Part shown: one piece after another, positions 12,348-23,754 of the stretch
Position numbering within the stretch: position 1 is the first letter of the stretch
Layout of the letters: every line of letters begins with the position of its first letter
NCBI GenBank assembly: GCA_963682175.1
Contig: OY821775.1
Span: forward strand, 8,094,501-8,158,500
Direction: 5' to 3'
DNA: 64,000 nt
Source: Triglochin maritima
Taxonomy: Eukaryota; Streptophyta; Magnoliopsida; Alismatales; Juncaginaceae
Program-made: the position numbers and the translations under genes
Notes under the pieces: generated by a model
The model's database searches: none
Told to the model about the DNA's origin: nothing
What the model saw: the letters and a program-made list of their open reading frames with translations, nothing else

Positions 12348-12524
12348 ATTCCCTTTGTGAGGTCAAAATCTTTATTAATTAATAATACAAGATGCTAGAA
12401 CAAGGCTTTTATTGAGCAAATGAAAAAAAGGAAGAAACATATTCTAGGGTTGTGAAACTAAATTGTAGGTGAAAGTTGCAATAGTTAAGGATAGAGAATA
12501 TAGACGCATAGAGATTAACTAGAA

Positions 12525-12931
12525 TTCGGGTTGTAAACAGGGTGGATTTGACCGGCCACCCCGCTCCCGCCTAATGCGGGTTGCGGATAAAAACCAATAC
12601 TCACCAACCCAACACTTGCGTAATAAGTGTGGTGGGTTACGGTTATCTGGCAACTCGGCCCGCAACTTGCACAAGAACTCGTCTACTCGATATCCCAAAA
12701 ACCCAAGAACATGGTAACTCTAAACCTAGCTTCCTAAGTGCACATGTGTAAACCACTCTACCAAACCCTAGAATCCTAGAAGATTGACGCCGACGGCTAT
12801 ACCCATAACCTGACGCTCGTCCTCCCGACCTCCGGATGACAACGGCCGGTACCCCTCCACGCTCCAGTCCTCCTAAATCCCCCGGCCATTCACGCAATCT
12901 AGGCTTAGATAGGCGACATGCAGACGACAAA
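12525..12931. mobile_element. hAT-like non-autonomous element, left part only
   Basis: Left terminus with GGGTTGTAAACAGGGTGG. The same element runs intact at 44912-46010 in copy A2. Here it is cut at 12931 and joined to a different hAT element. Confidence 0.65.
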
Positions 12932-14160
12932 TCCTTCAGAAATAACCTTTGCAAACTCAGAAATGCGGTGGCAAATCTCGTGACAGCAGGGCGTAGCAGG
13001 TTCCCTTCAATGGCAATTCGCATCCTCTTCAACAACATGGCAGAGCTGTTGAAATGTTTGATGATCTTTCGAGCTAAAGCAATAGTCTTCAAAAACAACT
13101 TGCCAATATCCTCCAAGATGAGATCGATGCAATGCGCTGCACAGGGAGTCCAAAACAATCTCCTTCTTTTTTGTTGCAACATCCTACCGGCAAGTACGTA
13201 CGCGGCGGCGTTGTCGGTGACCACCTGAACAACGTGTTCTTCGCCAATCTCGCCAACTACCTTGTCCATCAGCTTGTACAGGTAGTCTGCGGTGTGAGAG
13301 TGACCGGAAGCATCTACAGACCTCATGAACATGGTACCTGTCGGACAATTTACTAGAAAATTGATTATACTCCTACCGGACCTATCAGTCCACCCATCTG
13401 TCATCAACGTGCACCCGTATGTTGCCCAATCTTGTCTGTACGATTCTAGTATACCTCTAGTGTAGTCAATTTCTTGTTTAAGGCACGAGTCACTAACTTC
13501 ATGATACGTCATGGGTTTAAGTCCGGGTCCGTAAGTACTAGTAGCGGATATTGCTTCCTTCCACTCAGGCGTCCTTACAGTGTTGAATGATATACCACAT
13601 CTATAGAAAAACCTAGCCCATTTTTGATTAATTGTTTTCCTATCTTCTTTTCTAAAGGTTCTTTCGATGGTTGTTTGTTGGGGGCCGGAAACCACGTCCT
13701 TCCCACGTCCGCAAAATGGTGCCCACAAACGTTGTTTTTGTCTCTTTCGACCAGGAACGGGGCGAGAACGGGAGGTTGGGGTCGGAGCAGAACCGGAACC
13801 CGACCCGGTTTCTAGATCAAATTCTATGTTTTCTCGGTCTACATAATCATCAAGACATACATTTTCGTTTTGTAATGTCCTACTGTTTCTAATCATGTAT
13901 GCAGTTATGTCTTGTTTAATAGAGTCAGGAACTTTATCACAAGGTCTAGCATTGCTACCGGGTGTGTGTGCAAGATGTTGTTTGTGACGGGCTATACCAC
14001 CTCTAGTTTCCTTACCACATAACTCACAGACAATACAATTTTTATCATTAGCGCTAATGTAATGGGCAGTATTCCAACCGGGGTCATTTGTACGGGTAGG
14101 TCTTAGGTCATCGTAACTCTCGTGATGCATAGGTAGACTAGTGCCGGGTACGTAAGCCAT
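12643..14160 (-). pseudogene. hAT transposase, 3'-truncated and fused to unrelated frame
   Basis: One open frame of 505 codons. Residues 1 to about 410 are a hAT transposase. It has a BED-type zinc finger (CELCGKE..HKQHLAH, residues 45-66), a basic/proline-serine linker (about 120-150), and a DUF659/RNase-H-like core with LMTDGWTDRSGRSIINFLV and VTDNAAAYV..WTPCAAHCIDL (about 250-350). Coding is uninterrupted to 12932, which suggests a recently active gene. The last ~95 residues come from the non-coding hAT-like element at 12525-12931 and resemble nothing. The C-terminal hATC dimerisation half is absent, so activity is unlikely. Start is the first ATG before the zinc finger, at 14160. Confidence 0.85.
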
Positions 14161-15078
14161 ATCTTAAAACTAGACTAATATAAAATTTAGACTAATATGA
14201 AAATAAAATACTAATTAATTTAATTCTAAAGAGAAGTTAGAAAGAGTGCACTTGATTTTGACGGTTGAAGAATGAAGAAACGGATCGGAGACTTCACTTT
14301 CCAACTTCAAAACTAAGCACCAGACCGGAGACTTAATCGCAAAACTTGATGATTAGGAAGGTTGATGATGAGAATAGGATTATGAAGAAGAAGAGAATGA
14401 GAGATGTGTGAAAAATGAAGAGGTTTGGAGGGGTTTATATAGGATTTGGGGCTAGTGGCAAAGTTGTAATTTTTGAAAAAAAAAAATAATAAAAAAATTA
14501 AAAGGAGAGAGCCGTTGGAGAGCCTCCAACGGCTCTCGCCTAGGCGATCGCCTAGGCGAAATGATCGCCTAGGCGATCGCCTATTTCGCCCAGCTCTGCT
14601 GGGCGAAAGGCGGTGGTCGCCCAGGCGACCACCGCCACCGGCGACCGCCTAGGCGACCGCCTAACGCCTAGGCGGTCGCCTACGTAAACGTTGATATATA
14701 ATATATAGTTAAAATAATAAAAAATGAGGTTTTTTTTTGGCAAAAATGATTGCTTTGAGGCTTGTTTGTGAGAAAATTGGTGATTTCTCATCATTTGGCT
14801 TAATTCATAATCTTAAAAATCGTAAATTTAACCTATTTTTTGCCTAAATCATTCTCATCCAATGATTAGGTTCTTCCAAGTTGAGTTTTGTTAGCAAAAA
14901 TTATACCCGCTATACCCTTATACTATACCTGCCCCATATCCGTTTATTTGATTTCCAAATTAAACGGGTATGGGACGGGTACGGGCAACAATATTTAAAC
15001 GAGTATATATCTGTACCCGTTTAGTTACGCAAGTATAGCTACATGTATGACCATACCCGACCTGTTTGCACACCCCTA
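12932..15078 (-). mobile_element. hAT element, truncated at the duplication junction
   Basis: Holds the transposase coding region (to 14160), its AT-rich upstream region, a hairpin-rich GC segment (14507-14680), and a terminus ending TTTGCACACCCCTA at 15078. On the other strand that is TAGGGGTGTGCAAA, a common hAT end type. The partner terminus is missing because the element is cut at 12932. Whether the terminus at 15078 belongs to the same element as the transposase is probable but not proven; two nested hAT elements are possible. Confidence 0.6.
14507..14680. repeat. GC-rich hairpin/palindrome cluster in hAT element
   Basis: Contains an inverted repeat with 14-bp arms GAGAGCCGTTGGAG (14507-14520) and a 3-nt loop, arms TTTCGCCCAGC with loop TCT (14584-14608), and arms GGTGGTCGCC around CA (14612-14633). 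Several copies of the palindromes CGCCTAGGCG and GGCGATCGCC are also present. Such subterminal repeats in hAT elements commonly bind transposase. No gene. Confidence 0.7.
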
Positions 15079-15772
15079 CAAATTAGTAAAAGATCTAGTA
15101 ACAGGAGTTAGTTTTGGGCTATCACATTAAAGTACAAAACTGGAGATCACTTCTCCTGTACGAGTACCAATTATGACGTGAAAATTGAAGCCCTTTCCTA
15201 TTTCAGTTTCCTCTGTTCCTTCTCCCTCCTATATTTGGCACATAGAAAAACATTAAAATTGGTTGCTATTGTATTTGTCTGTCTTTGTTTCCCCTTCTTT
15301 GCAATCTATTTGTTTGCCGGATTTCATTATTTTGGCATATGGTCTTCCATAGACCATAGCCATCTGGATCCTTGCCTGGGTTGCAGATAACAATAGTCAA
15401 CCTGAAACATGCTCTATGTTCATGAATAGATATCATACATATCCAATAAATGATATTAAATGTTGTACTGTGCTAACATCATTGCAATGAAACTTTTGGA
15501 GGTCCAAGGACAACAGTATGATTATATTATTTTAACTTTTGCTTTTCTTGTGTATGAAATACAATAATATTTGTAACATTCAGTCGTATGAAACAATTGG
15601 TGATTCCCTGGCATATGCCATTCAAGCGAGTGAAAAATAATGCAAATCAGTCTTGATTATGTCATCAATCACTTGGTTATATTTTCTCGATATGCCTGCA
15701 TGGATGATAAATCTTTCATGTGCTTTTATTTTCATTAAATTTGGTTTCTTTCTTATTTTCGATCATGCCCAG
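15079..15772. other. Intron-like or 5'-flanking DNA of ORP gene
   Basis: AT-rich, pyrimidine-rich DNA with no exon that I can match to the N-terminal half of an ORP PH domain. A 70-codon open frame (15178-15390) encodes a hydrophobic stretch without family resemblance and is not called. It is probably part of the intron preceding the first visible ORP exon. Confidence 0.45.
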
Positions 15773-18700
15773 ACTAAAGAGGATAAATTTCAAACTCCAG
15801 GTATCATCGTTCCGTGAAAGTCGATCCGATGATAGGAGATTTTATATATTTTCTACTACAAAGACTCTACATTTAAGAACTGATTCAAGAAAAGATCGTG
15901 TGTCTTGGATTAAGGCTTTGCTCTCTGCAAGATGTACAATACCGTTGAGATCTGTGAGCGACCAGATATCATTTATCCACAATGACGCAACTATATCAAC
16001 TGAAAATCTTAGAAATCGTTTGCTTGAGGAGGGAATTAATGAACCCCTTATCAAGGACTGTGAGCAGATAATGCTATCAGAGTTTTCACAGTTGAAACAA
16101 TTGTGTGAAGAGCGATTTGGCGTACTAGCATTTCAGCAGCTAGAGGTACTTTTTTCATTTTCTATTTTAATTTTACAGAATTTGATCTTTTATGAGTTCC
16201 ACAATCGTAGTGGTAATAATGTATCTGTGTCACTTTTTATCTTTTTGTTGGAGCTCAAATCACACCTTTTTGCAGTTTGTTTTACTATTGGAATTTTCTG
16301 TGTCATGCTTTCCAGACATCATTTCTGTTTCTTCAACAGATATATTCTCTTATTAATTAGTATTGTAAGGAAACTGGAAGCAGTACTTATTATGATTATG
16401 TAATCTTTGAAGTTACTACATCCAGCTTGATTAAACTTTTTTATGGTAATCTGAGTTACTTAAACCATATGGAATGCAGGAACATAATGTGGACCCAGAA
16501 ACTGTTGGGATCCAGGGTGCCCCGCTGTTATTGAAGAACGGATTCTCCAGTTCCGGACACGGGAAATATAGTGGTATTTTTTACATTTGTATGAAGTTGA
16601 TTTATTTGTTTATACTGTGAATCTGTGATCTACTATAACTAAGGTTCTGAGTGCATAGAACAAGAATTCTCAAGTACCTGTTCTTGTCCTTGCTTATCAT
16701 TTAGTGAAAATAATGTCACTGCTAATGGAGTGGAAATCAATCTAGAAAGTTGATGGTGTCCTCGTATATTACGTATACTGCCTAACTACCTATTGTTCAT
16801 GTGTGCAACCATTGCAAACCATTTACAGCAATCAGTATTCCATGAACTATGTATATAAGTTTGTACTATCTGATCACGTAATTTTTCTTTATTATTTCTT
16901 TGCTGTAACTGTGCTATTTCCTTTTTATGTGCAGAATATAGTACAACAGAGTCATCTGATGATATTGAAAAGCAGGAGCTTGATGAGTCCTCTGAGGAAG
17001 ACGAACCTGCCTACTTTGACACAAATGAATGTTTCACAGAGCCTACCACTCAAAATAATCTTGTAGAGTCAATTGTACATGCTAGTGATAGTGCAAATAC
17101 AGGGAGCCACATGCGCAACCTTGAAGAAGTACGTAGAGATACTAGATTAAGCAAACTTACATTTTCCTGTGTGGAAAGAAGAAAAAGATTACCTACACCA
17201 GTTGAGAAAGAAAAGAGCACCAGTCTTTGGTCAATAATCAAGGATAACGTTGGAAAGGATCTCACACGAGTCTGTCTTCCTGTCTACTTCAACGAACCAA
17301 TATCTTCCCTCCAGAAGTGTTTTGAGGATTTGGAGTATTCACAACTTTTGGATCGAGCATACGAATATGGAAAGATGGTACGGTTTTGTTACCATATGCA
17401 ATTGTTTGTTGGCAATTTTAACAAACTAGTGGATAGGTAACTGTCAACATGAAACTGAAACAGACATAGGATGCTGTTATAATCCTAATTTGTTTCTGTG
17501 ACAAAGTGACAATCGCTGATTCCTTTCATTGTTACATGTTTTCACGTCGTTTTCGAAAGCTGGCCATTTCTAGCCTTGATAATCTGTTAAAAGTCTTATG
17601 GTAACTTGGTAATTTGGTATAAATAAGTGATTTACATTTGGTCAACTTAGTTTCTAATGATATATTAGGAGATACCTAATGTAGAAAGTAAGATTTTGAC
17701 ACAACCACATCTATTTTGTAGGGTTATAGCTGTCCTAATGCCGTTAGTGGGAACATGTTCCAAGATTTTGAAAATAATTTAGAACTACCTTTCAGCATGT
17801 GTTGACTCTTTGTCACAGGCTTATAACTGTCAAAGTCTTATTACAAATGGAAAATTGCTTACAGCTTGCAGTAAGTGGAGTATATAGGTCGTCATGATTC
17901 TTCTATGGTCAAGTGGTCAGCTAATAGTTAGGCAGTTAACTCTAATGTAACAAGATATGTAGAAAGTTCACAAGAAAGTGGAGCCTTTACAACTTTGTTT
18001 GGCTGGAATATGGAACCCCATTTATAACCATTCTGTAGAGAGAGAACCTTTTGAAAATGATTTATTTGGTGATCTCACGGTAAATGGTTTTTATTTATGA
18101 AATTTGAAAGTTTTTTGCCTTTTCAGTGTAAATTTACTCATTGCTTTAAGGTATTTAGCTGTGTGGATGCCTTCTTTCTTTAGAAGTCTGGTAGACCTTT
18201 AGATGTGTTCATATTCTCCTCCATGCTTTGACAGCTTGTTCAAGTTCCTTATTTGCTTGGGCGCAACGTTTGATCTTAAAATAGGACTTGTATTGACAAT
18301 GCTAGGTCATTGAAATCACCCATTGGCTGCTTTTGTCAATGTACAAATGCCACGTGGTTATACTTGTTTTCAATAAGACGTAGTTTATCAATCAAAAGTT
18401 CAACGTGAGTATAATCCTTTATTGTCAAAAACTGTGTTGTTCTGTTGGCTGATGTGTTTGAAAATTTAAATTTTCTTCACTGAAATTGAGATGCTTGTGC
18501 CTAGGGGAACAGTCTCATGAGAGCTCTGTATGTAGCTGCCTTTGCAGTCTCCGGATATGCTTCTTCTGACGGACGGCCTTGCAAACCATTCAATCCTTTG
18601 CTTGGTGAAACTTATGAAGCTGATTATCCAGAAAAAGGGGTTCGCTTCTTCTCTGAGAAGGTTGGTGCTTGTATGTATTGATTTCAAATATCTATATATC

Positions 18701-21356
18701 ATTGAAGGAAAGATATTTTCCATCTTGTTTGGACATTTCATAAATTCATCTGTTCTGTAGTGTGTTTTGCTACTCTTAACTTGTTTCTTAATTAAGCATT
18801 ACTTATATGATTTGAGATGTTGGGCCGTATCCCATGTATAATAATCGCAGGTTTTGCTCTCCTAGGATTTGTATCTCTACTTGTCCTTGCCGTGCAGCAC
18901 AAGTTGCAGGAGTAGGTTCAGGGAATCCCCTAATGTCAATATATATATAAAGCAAAGCTGTTACTGTTTCATTGCAGTGTGTCAATATTGTGTTACATAT
19001 TGCTTGTGAAATTAGTTTCTCACATGTTGAGCTTTTTAGATGCTATAAAGTATTAATATTTATGAACATGTTTAGGTACAAGACATTTTTTTCGCCTTCG
19101 TATAGATGGCTCTCTGAGACCGTTAGCAGATAGATATATAGCTGCTGATGCAACATTGTGCCTTTTTTGTCATTTCTTTCCTGAATGGGTTGTATTGATC
19201 TTTTAGAATATTTGCTAATCCATTGTGATATTAATAGGTCAGTCACCATCCAATGCTCATTGCCTGTCATTGTGAAGGCAGAGGCTGGAAGTTCTGGGGG
19301 GACAGTAATCTTAGGAGCAAGTTCTGGGGCCGTTCCATTCAGCTTGACCCAGTTGGTATTCTTACATTGGAATTTGATGATGGCGAAGTATTCCGATGGA
19401 GTAAGGTTGGGGCTTTTGGAAGATTTCTGCATGTAATTTTTGAATTTATTGCCACATCGTCTAAGCTTTGTTCTTTTTGCAGGTGACGACATCTATATAC
19501 AATCTCATCCTTGGCAAAGTGTACTGTGATCACCATGGAACAATGAGTATACAGGGCAATCATGAATATTCATGTAAGCTTAGATTCAAAGAGCAGTCTC
19601 TCCTGGATCGTAACCCACGCCAGGTTAGTGAAACCCATCTGACCCTTTCCATGACTTCTTTTCTGGAATCAACTATGAGACACATTGGTTGCTTCAGGTT
19701 CAAGGTTTTGTTGAGGCCAGCTGTGGAACCAAAGTTGCGGGCATATTTGGCAAATGGGATGATAGCTTGTATTACACTGTAGATGGTGATGCTTCCAGAA
19801 AAAGTGCAGACATTGGAAAAGATGCCTCTTTGTTGTGGAAACGGAATGAGACACCTGCAGGACTCACTCGTTACAATCTGACATCTTTTGCAATCACGTT
19901 AAATGAAATGACTCCCGAACTGCAGGTAGAGAGGACTGAATTGGGAGATGGTGCTTGTCGTTCAATATTATTGTATATGTTTGCCCCAAAACTAATTTCA
20001 AGTGTGCTTTCTTGACTTCAGTATAAACTTCCACCAACAGATTCAAGGCGAAGACCGGATCAGCGACATTTGGAGAATGGAGAATTTGAGAAGGCAAATG
20101 CAGAGAAACAACGGCTAGAGAATAGGCAAAGGATGGTATGTTTGTTCATTATGAAATTCTACTATAAGGGACATAAATTATTTCATCCGTTAGTTATTGG
20201 TTAATTTGGTTCTAACTTCCAAGGAAGTCTGTCCATAAGACTTTCATCCTTGGTCAGTGGTTCAAGTTTGCACTTGCTTCCACATTTACGTAACGTAATT
20301 TCGGGTTGACATTAATATCAAGCTTGCTAATGTTGTAGCTGATGATGTTGCTTTTAGTTGTTAGTAATTGACATCATTTGCTCTTCAGACTAATGTAGAC
20401 ACTCTATTTGGTCAACCAACTTAGTCTGAGATTAAAACTTGAGTTGCACAATTTCCATCTAGCTTCCGTCGGATTACCACTACTAAGTTATTCTCAATAA
20501 TATCCCCTTTTAGAATTGAGTAGCTTGCCTCAGGGCTCAAGGAAATTACTGTTCAGCCATCCACTAGCAAAGATTAGGGAACTCAGTAGATATTAAGTAT
20601 TCAAATAGTTGGCAAAAAAAAGTACTCCAATGGTTATCGCAAATGATCTGTTTGGATGCTAAAGTAAAACCCCAATAAAAGAGAGAGTTAATTCCTTTTC
20701 TCTTGTTTGATTGAAGAAGGAAACAACATGTTCTTTTAAATTTATGAGATAACATTCTTGTATATAACATTTTTTGTTGTTGTTGAAGGTAAGTATGGGG
20801 ATAACATAAAAAGTTTTTTGCCCACATTCTTCTCCACTTTTCAAGACAATAATTGAAGCCCACAATTGATTTGAATTTTGAGAAATTCAGTTGGTTCTCA
20901 AGTTTCTATCAAAATGAGAGAAATTTGAGTTGTTTTCATTTTTCACTTCATTTCTCCTTTTTTTTGTCCTTCAGTTATTTATACAAGCCTTCAGGTTAGA
21001 GTTTTCACAAGTGCCTGCTTTTTTAGTCTTACAAGGTCCAGAGATGTGTAATATATCATTGTCGAAGTCATCATACATTTCAAGTACAGTCCTTGTGCTA
21101 GTTGCATGATATACGTGGTAGATTACTGTTAAGTACTGAAGTCCAACTGCTATCCATCTGTCAACTTGTGAAACTCTTCATGCAGTCCCGAAAATTGCAA
21201 GAAGATGGATGGAAACCTAGATGGTTTCAGAAGGATGGCGAGGATGGAACATATCGTTACCTAGGAGGATATTGGGAAACAAGGGAGCGGAACAAATGGG
21301 AGGGATGTCCTAACATTTTTGGTGACTTCGCCGAGGCCTCTGTTCCATTGAAATAA
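15773..21356 (+). CDS. Oxysterol-binding-protein-related protein (ORP), PH-domain type, 5' exons missing
   Basis: ORPs exchange sterols and phosphoinositides between membranes at contact sites. Nine exons are deduced from GT..AG borders with continuous phase: 15773 or 15801-16145, 16480-16573, 16935-17377, 18505-18660, 19238-19405, 19483-19623, 19698-19925, 20022-20135 and 21186-21356 (TAA). From 15801 they encode 619 aa. The first exon gives only the end of the PH domain ([24 protein letters not shown]). An acidic linker and the lipid-transfer domain follow: [13 protein letters not shown] lid, [14 protein letters not shown], the family fingerprint as EKVSHHPM (usually EQVSHHPP), [19 protein letters not shown], and the C-terminal [29 protein letters not shown]1/ORP2A-type relatives have roughly 100 or more extra N-terminal residues; none were found up to the hAT element. 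The ligand domain is intact, so the truncation is recent or the 5' exons lie beyond the junction. Confidence 0.9.
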
Positions 21357-22037
21357 AATTATTCAATAATGCAGGTATTTTTCTTCTCCCTCTTGTGAAT
21401 TTGTAATTTACATCTATTAGCTAATGACTGTTAAAACTCTTTGCAGGACAGTTTCTGTGGGAGAAGAAAAGACACCCAACTCAACTGTGCATGTTTGTAA
21501 TTGTAATTGTTTATTCTTTTTTTATTTCTTTCTTACGAAATCAAAGCTGAGATGAGATCTTAGATAGGTCAGAAAGGGATGGATTGTGAATTTTCGTTCC
21601 GCTCCACGTATATGAAATATCAATGCATTGTTCACGACCTTAATTATCTAATGATATCCTTACCTCGTTCACCATGTCTTCATTGTACACTTTACCTTTT
21701 TAGGTTGCTGCTGTGAATGAAATTGACATGTAATAACTTTACGTTAAGATTGGACTGGATTATTGCCTTATCGACGAAGGTTTTCTGGGCTGATCACTAG
21801 ATGTTAACTAGATTGAAATGATAATTGCACAATTAATCACATTTTTCCTTTACTACTAATTTAACGCGACAATATGATTGTTGACCACAACACTAACTAC
21901 GATGCTAACAAGTTTAAATGCCACGCTATGGGTTAAAACTTGGATCCAGCGCCGAAATTATGAAACGGTTCCCAAATTATGATGCGACTTTACCGGTCAC
22001 GATAAAAGAAAAGCCTACTTCCAAATCTCTTTGAATC
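21357..22037. other. ORP 3' UTR and short intergenic DNA
   Basis: The stop codon is followed by AT-rich DNA. A GT..AG pair at about 21374-21447 could be a 3'-UTR intron. No other gene seen. Confidence 0.45.
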
Positions 22038-22482
22038 TAAGAGCACCCTTAACGGTGTTCTTTGCTCGGGGCATGTGGCCTTCTCGTTGGTTCCGATTTT
22101 TTTGTTTTAGTTTTAAAGATAAAGATTATTTATATATAATTAAGATAATGTATTAATTAGGTAAATTGAATTAAATTAATTAGGTATTGAAAATAATTGA
22201 AAAAATATTTTATGATTAATTATCTTTTTTTTGATTTATTTAAATAAAATTAAAAATAAAAAAATCATAAACAAAATAAGAAATAGTAGTAAAATACTCA
22301 TACACTTCGGAAACAAAATACAATACAAATACAGAATACGAAATACAACAGAAATAAGGAAATGAAAGACGGTCCTCCTACGGATACAAAATTTAAACTA
22401 CCAGAATACTGATAAACTACAATAAACATATTGATATTACAAATGAAAACACGAGCACCTACAGATATCCTTGTGCTTTAGC

Positions 22483-23680
22483 TCACTCGTTGAGTTCAGC
22501 AAGTGTTTCTTTATCGAATTCGTCCTTGTTTTCCTTCTTTATCAGTGCAAATAGGACATCAAGTTTCTTGCTGTTGAGTTCCCTTTGGAAATTCGCCTCA
22601 GTTTCGATGCGTTTCCTCTCCACCCGTTCTTCGTAACGCAAATATTTTTCCTCTTTCACTTTTGCCCTATATTCAATTTGTTTCCCCAGTTCTAACATAT
22701 CAGGATTAAGTTGTGTCTGAAATGGTTGTTTCCTCTTTTTTTTAGCTTTTTTAACACCTTCAGGACGAGGACATGTTTCGAACACCATTTCATCTGTTGA
22801 AGGTGTTGCGTGACTCCCATCGTCGTCGGTGCTTTTTCTTTTCCCGCTGCTAAAACTCTCCGGACTTTCTACTCTCCGGACTTTCTACAACGACGTTTCC
22901 TGTGGGAAGTTCAAGCGCAACAGACTCTCATTTAGGGTACCTGCGTAACAAAAGTCATACATGCATGTACTGAAATTTGGCGTTGTGTGTTCGTTCATAG
23001 ATGGTGTGTGCATCATGGATGATATCGTCCTCGTTGTAACCACTTCTCTTCCTCCGCACCGCATGTTCGAAGCAACCGTCACATTGGTTCACAGATGACG
23101 ATGTACGCCTCCACTGCCCCTTCAATGATTCATCGTTACGCTCTACTGCACTTGGCTCGCTTGAGTCATTGAAGATGCGCTCCACACATCTCCAGAAGGA
23201 CTTCATTTTTTGGTTTGTCCCAACCACAACATCGCCACTTAAAACTATGTAAGTCGAGACGAGTCGTTGATCCTCTTGTGTGGACCACGATTTTTGCGAC
23301 CTCGTCGTCGCGGTTTTGCGTGTTCCCTCACGACTTGTAGGTTGAACGACATTTTCGTCATTCACATCAGGTGTAATGCGGCTTTCATTTCCACTACTTT
23401 CACCACTTAGGAGGCGAGTATACATACCCATTGGGAATTGGGTTTGTCATTCTTCCTGAGTTGGTGGTTGGTATTGATTGTGCGGGTAGAACCCTGGGTG
23501 TGGGAAAAATTGGTTCTGGTGGGACGGGTGGAATCCTGGTTGTGGGTTAAATTGACTTTGGTATAACGGGTGGAATCCTGGTTGTAGAACATTTTGGTAC
23601 GGGAAAAAGTGTTGTGTTGGGAGTGGACGACGTGGAGATCATCGGTACTTGGGTGAACCATTATCTTCTGAAGAGGACAT
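22483..23680 (-). pseudogene. PIF/Harbinger ORF1 (Myb/SANT-like DNA-binding protein), broken
   Basis: Three open pieces read in order from the minus strand: 23680-23407 (polar N-terminal region, with an early frame break near 23640), 23431-22955 and 22788-22483. The middle piece has the Myb/SANT-like trihelix region (WSTQEDQRLVSTYIVLSGD.., FWRCVERIFND, SLKGQWRRTSSSVNQ). The last is a basic, coiled-coil C-terminal segment (KKAKKKRKQPF..YRAKVKEEKYLRYEERVERKR). In related elements this protein helps the transposase reach the nucleus and bind the ends. Frameshifts and stops between the pieces disable it. Confidence 0.82.
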
Positions 23681-23754
23681 TGTGAGATTATGGTAGAAGA
23701 AGTATGATCGGAATAGAGGTGAGTAGAGAATTAAGGTGGTTGGGGTATATATAT

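Larger units (their letters stand above)
1..12931. repeat. Direct large duplication, copy A1 (tail of unit 1)
   Basis: Every stretch compared between here and 32388-45318 is the same at a constant offset of 32387, including all open-frame translations and all transposon boundaries. Identity stops at 12932, where this copy reads atccttcag and the other reads acctctggt. The left end of identity is not visible because the window begins inside the repeat. Under the tandem-duplication reading this is the last 12.9 kb of unit 1. Identity was judged by eye, not by alignment software. Confidence 0.95.

Noticed and set aside
15178..15390. 70-codon hydrophobic frame as a possible ORP first exon
   Set aside because: No similarity to the PH-domain N-terminus and no suitable splice donor in phase with the 15801 acceptor was evident.
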